DNA from: CAVXJN01 sp963773585
GTDB lineage: Bacteria > Pseudomonadota > Gammaproteobacteria > JASBUN01
NCBI GenBank assembly: GCA_963773585.1
Contig: CAVZBR010000003.1
Span: forward strand, 62,001-126,000
Reading direction: 5' to 3'
DNA: 64,000 bases
The notes under the pieces are model-generated. The model was not told where the DNA came from and did no database searches. It was given only the letters and a program-made list of their open reading frames with translations. The position numbers and the translations under genes were made by a program. Positions within the stretch are counted from its first letter, which is position 1; each line of letters starts with the position of its first letter. Below are positions 46,753 through 56,219 of this stretch, piece after piece.

Positions 46753-48122
46753 GATTGCGCCCCGCTGGGTGTAATCAATTTGCGCACTTCGTGCATCGAA
46801 ACCACCGGCATCAACCGCAGGTAAACCAAGAACAGGAACACAAACACACCCAAAGAACCGATCAGCGTGCTCCAGTCCCAGATGGTCGGAACGAAGACGT
46901 GCCATTGCGAAGGGATGAACTCGCGATTGAGACTGATGATGGTGATGACGAAACGTTCCAACCACATGCCCACCAGGACGACCACACTGATGGCGAACAA
47001 CGCTTTGAGATTCAAACGCACGCGCCGAAACCACAGCAGTTGTGGAATCACCACGTTGCATGCGATGGTGGACCAGTACACCGGTGCATACGGCCCCGTG
47101 GTGCGATTTATTTCGAGATAGATTTCATATTCGTTGCCGCTGTACCAAGCGATGAATGCCTCGGTGAGATAGCTGTAGGCGATGATCAGGCCGCAGGCAA
47201 GCATCGCCTTTGCCATGCTCTCCAAATGCCGCTGCGTAATGAGGTCTTTGAGGTCGTATCCGGCCCGCAGCGGAATGGAAATCACCAATACCAAGGCGAA
47301 GCCTGAATACAGCGCCCCGGCGACGAAGAACGGCGGGAAAATGGTCGAATGCCAGCCTGGCGTATCGCCGATCGAAAAGTCCAACGCCACCATACTGTGC
47401 ACCGAAAACACCAGCGGTACCGCCAATCCAGCCAATAACTTCAAGAACAATTCATGACGATGCCAGTGCAGTGCATCGCCGCGCCAGCCCAGGGCCAGCA
47501 GGCCGTAGAACCGCTGGCGTCCACGGGTCGCCGCCCGGTCGCGCACAGTGGCCAGATCCGGCAACATGCCGAAGTACCAAAGCAACAGCGAAACCGAGAG
47601 ATAGACCGAAATGGCCGTGAAATCCCAGGTGAGTGAACTCCGCCAGTTCGGCCAGACATTCATGGTGTTGGGGTAAGCGGCCACCCAATACGCGAACCAG
47701 AATCGCCCCAGGTGAAAGACCGGGAACAACCCTGCGATGGCCACGGCGAACACGGTCATGGTTTCCGCGGCTCGATTGATTGCGGTCCGCCATTGCTGGC
47801 GGAGCAGCAACAGCGCTGCCGAAATGAACGTGCCCGCCATACCGATTCCGATCCACCAGACGTAATTTGTGATCGCGAAGCCCCAGGCGACGGGGATGTT
47901 GATTCCCCAGACTCCGACTCCGGCCACCGCCAGATAGCCGACCGAAACCAGAAATACCGCAACCAGCAACAACGATAACAACAATCCCCATACCCATCCT
48001 CGCGAAGCGCTGCGCTCCTGGAACACGCCGCATATTTCGTCAGTCACCGACGCGTACGTCAATTCGCCACGAGTGACTGGAAATTCCTTCGCGGTACCAG
48101 CGCGTTTTTGAGGATCGGCCAT
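46749..48122 (-). CDS. actC: Alternative complex III membrane subunit ActC (NrfD-like)
   Basis: The 457-aa protein has ten predicted membrane helices of the NrfD/PsrC type. Characteristic segments include WWIGIGMAGTFISAALLL and MVALDFSIGDTPGWHSTIFPP. It provides the main quinol oxidation site and is coupled to the iron-sulfur part of ActB. Confidence 0.92.
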   Translation of the reverse strand: MADPQKRAGTAKEFPVTRGELTYASVTDEICGVFQERSASRGWVWGLLLSLLLVAVFLVSVGYLAVAGVGVWGINIPVAWGFAITNYVWWIGIGMAGTFISAALLLLRQQWRTAINRAAETMTVFAVAIAGLFPVFHLGRFWFAYWVAAYPNTMNVWPNWRSSLTWDFTAISVYLSVSLLLWYFGMLPDLATVRDRAATRGRQRFYGLLALGWRGDALHWHRHELFLKLLAGLAVPLVFSVHSMVALDFSIGDTPGWHSTIFPPFFVAGALYSGFALVLVISIPLRAGYDLKDLITQRHLESMAKAMLACGLIIAYSYLTEAFIAWYSGNEYEIYLEINRTTGPYAPVYWSTIACNVVIPQLLWFRRVRLNLKALFAISVVVLVGMWLERFVITIISLNREFIPSQWHVFVPTIWDWSTLIGSLGVFVFLFLVYLRLMPVVSMHEVRKLITPSGAQS

Positions 48123-48125
48123 GCC

Positions 48126-51083
48126 TCAACTCCTTTTGCGAAGCGCTGGATTCGGGTTCCGCAACTTCGCCGTATAGCTGGTACGGGGCCGGGTGTTGAG
48201 TTCTTCGAGCATGGTGTAATCCAGGGGAGATTGCTTCTCTTTCTGCACCTCGCTTTGCGGGTCGTTGATATCGCCGAACGTAATAGCCGCCGCCGGACAA
48301 ACCTGCTGGCACGCGGTCTTCACTTCATCGCCATGCAACGGCCGGTCCTCGCGCTGCGCCGCGATTCGCGCGCGCTCGATACGCTGAACACAATAAGTGC
48401 ACTTTTCCATGACCCCTCGCATACGCACGGTGACTTCCGGATTGCGCTGGGCTTTGATACTCGGCTTATCCCGCTCGGCATACTGCAGGAAATTGAATCG
48501 GCGCACCTTGTAGGGGCAGTTGTTGGAGCAGAACCGTGTGCCGATACACCGGTTGTACACTTGGACGTTAAGGCCTTCGGCGTCGTGCATGGTGGCGCCG
48601 ACCGGACACACGACTTCGCAGGGCGCGTGTTCGCATTGCATGCACGGGACCGGCTGGAAATAGGTTTCGGGCTCCTCGATCGGGCCTTTGAAGTACCGGT
48701 CTACGCGGATCCAATGCATTTCCCGGCTCATGCGTACCTGCTCTTTGCCGACTACGGGTATATTATTTTCAGCCTGACAGGCAATCGTGCACGCACCGCA
48801 ACCAATGCAGGTGTTCAGATTCACCACCATACCCCAGGCGTGGCCTTCATACGCGTAGGGCGGATACAAGCTGGGCTTCGGGCCCGACTCAGATCGCTTG
48901 GCGAACTTCGGATTGCGCCGGTACTCGTCCAGGCTTGCTTCGCGGATCATGTGCCGGTCGTGGAGACGGTGATGAACCTGGGTGGTCGCCAGCGGATAGT
49001 GATCGTCGGTGACGAGCAATTCGAGACCATGGTCGAACCACGGCGCCGTGGAGCGCCGCAAGGTGTTGGCGTTCACACCGGCGCCGGCGGCTACTTCGCC
49101 GCCGCTTTGACGACCGTAACCTAGCGTCAACGTAACCGCACCATCGGCGTGACCCGGCGATATCCACGCCGGTGCACGCAACTCCTTACCGCTGTAGCGC
49201 AATACCAGCACCTGTTCGTTATCTACGCCCAGCGCCTTGGCGGTCGCGGGGCTGAGCTGGGCGGCGTTGTCCCAGGTGAGCTGGGTCATGGGCTTGGGCA
49301 GTTCCTGAAGCCAGGCATTATTGGCGTAGCGCCCGTCCCATACCGTCGGGTCGGGCGCGAATCCGATCTCCAGACTGTCATTGGGGCGCGCTTCGGCAGG
49401 CAGATCGTCAAAAATTGAACCACGGACTTGCGATGTTACTGCCGGTATTGCACTGTCCTTGACGAAGCCGGTACGCAACGCCTGCTTCCATCGGGAATCG
49501 AAGTCGTCGCCCCACTGGCCGCGCCAGTATCCACGCACCAGGTCATGGTCACCGGCACCGACATTGCCCATAGCAACGGCCAGCAGCTCCTGCGGCGTGC
49601 GCCCCCCGTACAAAGGCGCTACAAGCGGTTGTTGAATGCTGGCGGTGCCGTCCCGGTCGCGTGCATCGCCCCAGCTTTCCAGCTCGTGGGCGGCGGGTAC
49701 GTGCCACGTGCACTGCTGTGCGGTTTCGTCTGCGTACAGGCCCAGATGCACCGACATCGGCACCCGCTTCAGGGCGGCGGCAAACTGCAGGTCCGAAGGC
49801 ACGCCGTAGACCGGGTTTCCATCGACGATCAACAGCGTGTCGACGCGGCCACCGCGCATCGATTCGACCAGTTCACGCAGCGAATCCATCTGTTGGGCGG
49901 GCGGTATCACCGGTTTGTGGTAAATCACCGTTTTCCCGCTGGCGCCAATGTGCTCGTTGATCCAGTGCACCAGGGCATGTACCTGTGGAGGTTGCCGTCG
50001 TCCCGCGACCACCAATCCCGCACTGCCTTGATCTTGCAGGTCTTGCACCATGGCATCCACCCATTGCGGGTCGACGGGAACGCGACCCGGCGCCTTCAGG
50101 GGCGCGCCCAGGCGGTTGGCGATCGCCCGCGCCAGACTCTCCACGTCTCGCGCGCGCACGGCTTTGCGGTGGTCGGCCAAGGCGCCGGTCAAGGTCGGGA
50201 AACTTTCTATGGCATACAGGCGCAGCATGTGACCGCCCTGCTGCGCTGCGCGCCGGGATTCGGCGAATTGCCGCGCCAGGCGCGTCTGGTCGGGGCCGGG
50301 GCCGAGAATGTCGGCGTCCAGGCTGATGACGCACCGGGCCTTCTCCAGCCGCAGCCCGCTGTGCAACGGTTCGCCGAACGCGAGCTGCGCACCGCGGCCG
50401 ACGTGGTCATCGCATATCGGTTCATATTGGTGCCAACGGGCCCGGGGAAATGCTTGCATCAGCGCTTCCAATTGCGCCTGCAGACTTGGAGAAGTCACGT
50501 TGCCGGTGAGCACCCGGAGGCCGGCGCCGCCGGCCGCGCTCAGTTTCGACAACCTGGCGCGCAGGGCAGCGGCGAGGTCATCCCAGCTTGCGCTTGCGCC
50601 GTTTCGCAATACCAGCGCCGACCTGTCCGGATCCCACAGCTGCAAAATCGCAGCCTGGGTAAATATGTCGGTGGCGCCGTCGCTGCCCGGATGGCGCGGG
50701 TTGCCTTCCAGTTTCACCGGCCGACCCATATAACTGGTCGCCACCACACCGCTGGCGAATCCGTTCAAAGTTACCGCCGAAGCGAAATGACGGGCTTCCC
50801 CCTCGACTCCTTGTACCGGGGCATGCACATAGGGTGCAATCTCTTCGTCAGCCGGGCCGCTGCAGCCGCTGACACCCGCCAGCGCCATCGATGCGCCCAT
50901 CAGCTTCATGAAATCGCGTCGGGACCACGACATTTCCCCGCCTTGCAGCGGCGACGGGAACTCATCCTGGGCGCAGTCGCCCGGCGCGCCCTGGTCATGC
51001 TCCTCGATGCTCTTCCACCACGCATCGGTCGACGCCGACGACGGCTTTTGAACGGTGAATCGTTGTTTCGGCTCCCGGCTCAT
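48126..51083 (-). CDS. actB: Alternative complex III iron-sulfur subunit ActB
   Basis: The 985-aa protein has a twin-arginine signal (WSRRDFMKLMG) within its first 70 residues. A large molybdopterin-oxidoreductase-like domain follows (about 90-700) that in this family does not hold the cofactor. The C-terminal ferredoxin region has CIGCGACTIACQ, CMQCEHAPCEVVCPVG, CIGTRFCSNNCP and CTYCVQRI clusters. It connects ActC to the cytochromes. It lies 7 bp after actA. Confidence 0.95.
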   Translation of the reverse strand: MSREPKQRFTVQKPSSASTDAWWKSIEEHDQGAPGDCAQDEFPSPLQGGEMSWSRRDFMKLMGASMALAGVSGCSGPADEEIAPYVHAPVQGVEGEARHFASAVTLNGFASGVVATSYMGRPVKLEGNPRHPGSDGATDIFTQAAILQLWDPDRSALVLRNGASASWDDLAAALRARLSKLSAAGGAGLRVLTGNVTSPSLQAQLEALMQAFPRARWHQYEPICDDHVGRGAQLAFGEPLHSGLRLEKARCVISLDADILGPGPDQTRLARQFAESRRAAQQGGHMLRLYAIESFPTLTGALADHRKAVRARDVESLARAIANRLGAPLKAPGRVPVDPQWVDAMVQDLQDQGSAGLVVAGRRQPPQVHALVHWINEHIGASGKTVIYHKPVIPPAQQMDSLRELVESMRGGRVDTLLIVDGNPVYGVPSDLQFAAALKRVPMSVHLGLYADETAQQCTWHVPAAHELESWGDARDRDGTASIQQPLVAPLYGGRTPQELLAVAMGNVGAGDHDLVRGYWRGQWGDDFDSRWKQALRTGFVKDSAIPAVTSQVRGSIFDDLPAEARPNDSLEIGFAPDPTVWDGRYANNAWLQELPKPMTQLTWDNAAQLSPATAKALGVDNEQVLVLRYSGKELRAPAWISPGHADGAVTLTLGYGRQSGGEVAAGAGVNANTLRRSTAPWFDHGLELLVTDDHYPLATTQVHHRLHDRHMIREASLDEYRRNPKFAKRSESGPKPSLYPPYAYEGHAWGMVVNLNTCIGCGACTIACQAENNIPVVGKEQVRMSREMHWIRVDRYFKGPIEEPETYFQPVPCMQCEHAPCEVVCPVGATMHDAEGLNVQVYNRCIGTRFCSNNCPYKVRRFNFLQYAERDKPSIKAQRNPEVTVRMRGVMEKCTYCVQRIERARIAAQREDRPLHGDEVKTACQQVCPAAAITFGDINDPQSEVQKEKQSPLDYTMLEELNTRPRTSYTAKLRNPNPALRKRS

Positions 51084-51090
51084 CCCTTCC

Positions 51091-51741
51091 TCAGCGGTGG
51101 CAAACGGAACAGTCGGTCAGGCGTGCAGTCGCAATATGATATTTGCGCATCAGTGCGCGGCCGAGCGCACGCCGGTCCCCTTTAGGCTGCCAATCCAGGT
51201 CGAAAACGCGATCCCTCGGCCGCAGGTGCGGCGCAGGATCGCGATGACAGCTCAAACACCATTGCATGGTGAGTGGCTTCACGCGTCGCGTCAGGGACAT
51301 CTGGTCGACCCTGCCGTGGCAGGACACGCAACCGACGCCCTTCTGCACGTGGATGCTGTGGTTGAAATATACGAAGTCTGGCAAATCGTGAACGCGCTTC
51401 CAGTGAATGGGCTTGTTCCGGGCGAAGCTCTGGATCACCGGCTGCAACATCGGCTGGTCTGTAAACAGGCGCGAGTGACAGGTCATACAGGTTTCAGTGG
51501 GCGGCATACCCGCGAATGCCGAGTGTTCGACGGAGGTGTGACAATACCGGCAGTCCAGTCCGACGTCCGATACATGGTGTCTATGGCTGAATGGCACCGG
51601 CTGTTCGATCGGTTCCTCGATGGGTGGACTGAACGCTACCGCGATGCGCCACACGACTACCGCGCCGCCCGCGAACAGAACGACGGCAATCATCGCCACG
51701 CGCAACCCCAAGACCTGGGCACGGCTGAATACCTGCGCCAT
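51091..51741 (-). CDS. actA: Alternative complex III pentaheme cytochrome c ActA
   Basis: The 216-aa protein has one N-terminal membrane helix and five heme c motifs: CRYCH, CMTCH, CVSCH, CLSCH and CSVCH. This is the pentaheme subunit of alternative complex III. A GGAGGAAGGGGAG stretch precedes the start. It is the first gene of the respiratory operon. Confidence 0.95.
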   Translation of the reverse strand: MAQVFSRAQVLGLRVAMIAVVLFAGGAVVVWRIAVAFSPPIEEPIEQPVPFSHRHHVSDVGLDCRYCHTSVEHSAFAGMPPTETCMTCHSRLFTDQPMLQPVIQSFARNKPIHWKRVHDLPDFVYFNHSIHVQKGVGCVSCHGRVDQMSLTRRVKPLTMQWCLSCHRDPAPHLRPRDRVFDLDWQPKGDRRALGRALMRKYHIATARLTDCSVCHR

Positions 51742-51790
51742 ACCTGAGCGCTCCCCTTCCTCCGCAACTGCTATGGTTCACGCGTCGCTG

Positions 51791-52165
51791 CTAACGCGAC
51801 GCGTAAGCGATCGTACTGAGTAAAGCCAGTTCGGCTTGTCGTGAATCCAAGCGGGTGTGCTGTACGACGACCGGCACGTCGGACGTGATCATGCTGGCAT
51901 AGTCGGTATCCCGCGGAATCGGTTCCGGGTCCTGTAGTTCATTGAAGCGAAGATGCCTGGTCCGGCGGGCGGGCACGGTGACCTGATATGGGCCCACCGG
52001 TTCACGATCGGCGAAATACACCATGATCTGGATATGAGCGTCCTGGTCACCGCTGTTGAGCAGACACGCGGTCTCGTGGCTCGTCAACTGCGGCTCCGGT
52101 CCCGTACTCGAGCCCGGGATATAGCCTTCAGCGATTGCCCAGTGGGTGGAGCCGATTCCATGCAT
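51791..52165 (-). CDS. Anabaena sensory rhodopsin transducer (ASRT) family protein
   Basis: The start MHGIGSTHWAIAEGYIPGSS at 52165 gives 124 aa, the family length. The ASRT pattern is clear: SHETACLLN, VYFADREPVGPYQVTVPARR, RFNELQDPEPIPRDTDYASM and VVQHTRLDSRQAE. ASRT is a soluble all-beta protein that interacts with a microbial rhodopsin in Anabaena, but most family members have no rhodopsin partner and may bind DNA or sugars. No rhodopsin gene is present here. It lies 49 bp upstream of actA on the same strand. Confidence 0.9.
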   Translation of the reverse strand: MHGIGSTHWAIAEGYIPGSSTGPEPQLTSHETACLLNSGDQDAHIQIMVYFADREPVGPYQVTVPARRTRHLRFNELQDPEPIPRDTDYASMITSDVPVVVQHTRLDSRQAELALLSTIAYASR

Positions 52166-52197
52166 GCGCTTCTCCTTCGATTCGTTCTCAGTCGTTC

Positions 52198-53253
52198 TCA
52201 GTGCCGGGCGAGGCGACGCAACCAGGAGCGTGGCGCCCGCCGAGCGCGCCCGTTGTGCTTGCGACGCCACAGCCAGCCGCCCAGTGCCGCACCGCCGAGG
52301 GCACCGGCGAGTGCGACCCAGCGCCGGTTCTCACTCAACCATAGCTGCGTACTGTACTCGTGCGCACTGCTATCGAAGGAACCGTGGGCACCGTGATCGC
52401 CGCCGACCGGGGTCCAGAGATTGTCGGGGCGGTCGGAAGCAACCCGTTGCGGCGTTTGCTGAGACTTGAACCCGTTGCGCGCCAGATACCAATCGGCGAT
52501 ACCAGGCGCAATTCGATTCGCCCAAACCGCTTTCAAAGACGACATGCCCACGAAAAGATCCCGGCGGCGGTGATGTGCGGCCCAGTAGATCGCGCTCGCA
52601 GCCACCTCGGGTTGAAATATCGGAGGCACCGGTTTGGGATGATGACTGAGGTGTGTGCGGCCCCAATCGAACTGCGGTGTGTTCAACGCGGGCATGTGCA
52701 CCATGGTCAGGTGGATGTTGCTGTTCTCGTGCATCAACTCACTGCGCAACGAAGTGGTAAATGCTCTCAGCGCGTGTTTGGCGCCGCAATACGCCGCCTG
52801 CAGGGGAATGGCGCGATAGGACAACGCCGAACTCACCTGGACGATGACCCCGCCGTTGCGCGCGCGCATGCGTTTCAGCGCCGCCATGGTGCCCCACACG
52901 GCACCGAGGTACGTCACTTCGGTCGCACGCTTGTATTCTTCCGGACGCACTTCCCATACCGGAGAAAACACGGTCGCCATCGCATTGTTAATCCAGATGT
53001 CGATCGGGCCCAGCGTGTTCTCGACTTCTGTTGCCGCTCGTTCGAGCTGATCAGGGTCGGAGACGTCGGTGGGGACGACCATGGCGTGGCCGCCCAGTGA
53101 CTCGACTTCGGCTCTGGCGGCATCCAGGCCTTCCTGGCCCCGGGCGAGCAAGGCGATATGGGCGCCGCGGCGCGCGAATTCCCGCGCGGTGGCACGGCCC
53201 ACGCCGGCGGATGCACCGGTAATGACAACCACTTCCTTTCGTCCTGTGCTCAT
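52198..53253 (-). CDS. SDR-family oxidoreductase with C-terminal membrane anchor
   Basis: The start MSTGRKEVVVITGASAG at 53253 is preceded by AGGAGGAACGT and gives 351 aa. It has the TGxxxGxG cofactor site (TGASAGVG), NN at residues 89-90, catalytic Ser about 141 and Tyr155/Lys159 in YCGAK. After the SDR core (about 250 aa) an extension ends in a hydrophobic helix (WVALAGALGGAALGGWLW) and an Arg-rich tail. The substrate is unknown. Confidence 0.87.
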   Translation of the reverse strand: MSTGRKEVVVITGASAGVGRATAREFARRGAHIALLARGQEGLDAARAEVESLGGHAMVVPTDVSDPDQLERAATEVENTLGPIDIWINNAMATVFSPVWEVRPEEYKRATEVTYLGAVWGTMAALKRMRARNGGVIVQVSSALSYRAIPLQAAYCGAKHALRAFTTSLRSELMHENSNIHLTMVHMPALNTPQFDWGRTHLSHHPKPVPPIFQPEVAASAIYWAAHHRRRDLFVGMSSLKAVWANRIAPGIADWYLARNGFKSQQTPQRVASDRPDNLWTPVGGDHGAHGSFDSSAHEYSTQLWLSENRRWVALAGALGGAALGGWLWRRKHNGRARRAPRSWLRRLARH

Positions 53254-53273
53254 ACGTTCCTCCTGAACCGTTT

Positions 53274-56219
53274 TCATCTCGTGTGTTGGTCGTTCTCCAA
53301 CGCCATGGCCAGCACTTCCGCCAGATGATGGGCCCGACGGTCTGTAGTTTGCGAAATCTGTTCGCGGCAACTGAACCCGTCGGTGATCAGCAGCGTAGTA
53401 TCCGCCGCGGCTCGCACCGCCGGTAGAAGACCGCGTTCGCCGATATCGATCGACACCTGGTATTTGTGTTGCTCGAACCCGAACGAGCCCGCCATCCCGC
53501 AGCAGCCGTCGTCACGCCACTGATAGTCGAGACCCATACGATCAAGCAGACGGCGCTCAGAGTCGACGCCAAGAATCGACTTGTGATGGCAATGGGCGTG
53601 GACCACAGCTTGGCGCTGCAACTTGGGGGGCCGCCAACGCGCTTTTTGTTCCAGGAATTCACCCAGCGTGTGGCTCTGCTCCTGCAACCGATGGGCTAAT
53701 TCGCTGTCCGGAAAAAGGTTACCCAGCTCGTCGCGGAACACGGATACGCAACTGGGTTCCAGGCCGACGATGGGAACGCCGTCGTCGATGGCGTCGCGCA
53801 GAGTGTCCATGACATTCTGCAAGTAACTTCGAGCCCGATCCAACATGCCAAAGTCGTACAGCGGTCGCCCGCAACACAAATGCTGTTGCGGGACCCGGAC
53901 TTGATAACCAGCCGCTTCCAACACTTGGACGGCGGAGCGTGCAACTTGCGGATGGAAATAATTGTTGAAAGTGTCGGCCCATAGAATCACCTGTTTTGCG
54001 TTCTCCTGGGCCGGCGCCCGCTCCGCGAACCACTGTTTGAAGGTCTGCGGTGCGAACTTCGGAACCCGGCGCTGTTGCGGCATGCCGGCCAGCTTTTTCG
54101 ACACGGTGCTCAATCCCGGAGTCTGGGTGAAGAAGTTCACCAGGCGGGGCATATGCGCCGCATAGCGCGACCACGTGTCGATCATACCGAAGGCATACGC
54201 TTGGCGAGGTCGTAGTCTGCCTTTGTAATAATGATGCAGGAACTCGGCCTTGTAGGTGGCCATGTCCACGTCCACCGGGCAATCGCCTTTGCAACCCTTG
54301 CACGCCAGACAGAGATCCAACGCTTCACGCACCGGTTCGCTGCGCCAGCCGTCGGTCAACACGTCGCCTCGCAACATTTCGAACAGCAAGTGCGCGCGTC
54401 CGCGGGTGGAGTGTTGCTCATCGCGCGTGACCCGATAACTCGGGCACATGGTGCCTCCCTCGTGCCGGCGGCACTTCCCGACGCCCACGCAGCGCAGCAT
54501 GGCGCGACTGAAACTGTTTTCATCCTGGGGGAAGCGAAATACGGTCTCCAGCGTCGGCGAATCGTAATGGTTACCCAGGCGCAGGTTCTGATCGACGCCG
54601 TCGGCATCGATCACTTTGCCGGGGTTCATTTTCCAGTCCGGATCCCAGATGCGTTTGAACTCACGGAATGCTTCCATCAGTTCCTCGCCGTACATCCGCG
54701 GCAGCAATTCACCTCGCGCCTGGCCATCGCCATGTTCGCCGGAAAGCGAACCGTTATAGCGCACAACCATGTTGGCGGCTTCTTCGACGAAGCTGCGATA
54801 ATTGCGGATGCCTTCCGCGGTATCGAGTTGGAAATCGATGCGGGTATGTATGCAACCCTGTCCGAAATGGCCATACAGGTCGCATTTGTAGCCGTATTTT
54901 TCGAACAACTTGCGCAGGTCGCGCAGATATTCGCCGACCCGCTCTGGCGGCACGGCGGAATCCTCCCATCCCGGCCAAGTCACCGGTTGATCCGGAATGT
55001 GCGCTGTAGCGCCCAGCGCCGACTCGCGCACTTCCCAGATCCGCTTTTGTTGGTCGTCTTCGGTAAACAGGTGCATGCTCGGAGAATTGTCGTCCTTGGC
55101 CAGCTCGTCCATGGTCTGCCGCGCCCGCTGTATTGCTCTTTCTTTGCTTTGATCGCCGAACTCCACCACCAGCCAACCTTCCCCTTCCGGAAGATACTTC
55201 AGGTCGTCGGTGTGCAGATTGACCTGTTGCATATCCCGCACCAGACCTTCGTCGATGCCTTCCAGGCCGATGGGACCGTGCTTCATGATTTCGGGAACAT
55301 GGTCGCCCGCGCAATAAATATCCGGATAACCCAACGCCAGCACCACCCGCTCCGGGGGGCTCGGGATCAGTCGCACCGTGGCTTCCAACACCGTCACGCA
55401 GGTCGACTCGCTTCCGACCAGCGCGCGGGCGACGTGAAATCCCTGTTCCGGCAATAGATCATCCAGGTTGTAGCCGGAAACGCGCCGAGGGATGTCGGGA
55501 TAGCGCTCCCGGATCTGATCGGCGTAGCGGTCGCGCAGGGAACGCAACCGCTCATAGATGGCGCCGACACGGCCGCCACCGTCGATGATTTGTTGCAGAA
55601 GCTGGTCGGAGGTTTCCGTCACCTCCAGGCGTGTGCCGTCGTAGAGCAGAATATCCAGGGCATGGATGTTGTCCGAAGTGCGCCCACCCATGACCGAGTG
55701 CACGCCACAGGAGTTGTTGCCAATCATCCCACCCAAGGTATTGTGATCGTGCGTGGAGGGATCCGGCGCAAAGGTCAGGTGGAATTCTTCAGCGGCGTTG
55801 CGCAAATCGTCCAGCACGACCCCGGGCTGTACCCTCGCGATCTGCCTTCCCGGATCGATCTCAATGATCTTGTTCATGTACTTGGACATGTCCATGATCA
55901 CCGCAACGTTGCAGCATTGCCCCGCCAGGCTGGTGCCGCCGCCACGGGACAACACAGGCGCACCATACTCCCGCGCCGCCGCCACGGTGGCGATCACGTC
56001 CTCGGCATCACGGGGAACCACCACACCAATCGGAACCTGCCGATAGTTGGACGCATCCGTCGCATACAGGGCCCGAGAACCGTCATCGAAACGCACTTCA
56101 CCACGCAAGGTGTCGCGTAATCTCTGCGCCAACGCGTCGACGTCCACCCCGCTGCTGGCGCCGAGGTCGGCCCGTTCCCGGCCGTAGCTTCTGCTCAATG
56201 GAATGGATTCAGATCGCAT
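53274..56219 (-). CDS. FAD-linked oxidase fused to an Fe-S/CCG reductase (D-2-hydroxyacid dehydrogenase type)
   Basis: The 981-aa protein has a FAD-binding PCMH domain (GGGTSLAGQC, NNSCGVHSVMGG) at about 30-270 and a FAD-oxidase C-terminal domain with SGEHGDGQARGELL. Two 4Fe-4S motifs follow (CVGVGKCRRHEGGTMCPS and CLACKGCKGDCPVD), then CCG domains (HLCCGRPLY and GCCGMAGSFG). This is the GlcD-GlcF-like fused layout that oxidises glycolate, D-lactate or similar D-2-hydroxyacids and passes electrons to the chain. Its start lies 11 bp inside the end of the enolase-superfamily gene. Confidence 0.9.
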   Translation of the reverse strand: MRSESIPLSRSYGRERADLGASSGVDVDALAQRLRDTLRGEVRFDDGSRALYATDASNYRQVPIGVVVPRDAEDVIATVAAAREYGAPVLSRGGGTSLAGQCCNVAVIMDMSKYMNKIIEIDPGRQIARVQPGVVLDDLRNAAEEFHLTFAPDPSTHDHNTLGGMIGNNSCGVHSVMGGRTSDNIHALDILLYDGTRLEVTETSDQLLQQIIDGGGRVGAIYERLRSLRDRYADQIRERYPDIPRRVSGYNLDDLLPEQGFHVARALVGSESTCVTVLEATVRLIPSPPERVVLALGYPDIYCAGDHVPEIMKHGPIGLEGIDEGLVRDMQQVNLHTDDLKYLPEGEGWLVVEFGDQSKERAIQRARQTMDELAKDDNSPSMHLFTEDDQQKRIWEVRESALGATAHIPDQPVTWPGWEDSAVPPERVGEYLRDLRKLFEKYGYKCDLYGHFGQGCIHTRIDFQLDTAEGIRNYRSFVEEAANMVVRYNGSLSGEHGDGQARGELLPRMYGEELMEAFREFKRIWDPDWKMNPGKVIDADGVDQNLRLGNHYDSPTLETVFRFPQDENSFSRAMLRCVGVGKCRRHEGGTMCPSYRVTRDEQHSTRGRAHLLFEMLRGDVLTDGWRSEPVREALDLCLACKGCKGDCPVDVDMATYKAEFLHHYYKGRLRPRQAYAFGMIDTWSRYAAHMPRLVNFFTQTPGLSTVSKKLAGMPQQRRVPKFAPQTFKQWFAERAPAQENAKQVILWADTFNNYFHPQVARSAVQVLEAAGYQVRVPQQHLCCGRPLYDFGMLDRARSYLQNVMDTLRDAIDDGVPIVGLEPSCVSVFRDELGNLFPDSELAHRLQEQSHTLGEFLEQKARWRPPKLQRQAVVHAHCHHKSILGVDSERRLLDRMGLDYQWRDDGCCGMAGSFGFEQHKYQVSIDIGERGLLPAVRAAADTTLLITDGFSCREQISQTTDRRAHHLAEVLAMALENDQHTR

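Noticed and set aside
49428..51185. Plus-strand 585-aa open frame opposite actB
   Set aside because: It is antisense to a confidently identified gene and has no recognisable domain.
51780..51804. Hairpin at the end of the ASRT-family gene, considered as a terminator
   Set aside because: A 9-bp stem spans the stop codon, but no T run follows on the minus strand, so intrinsic termination before actA is not supported.
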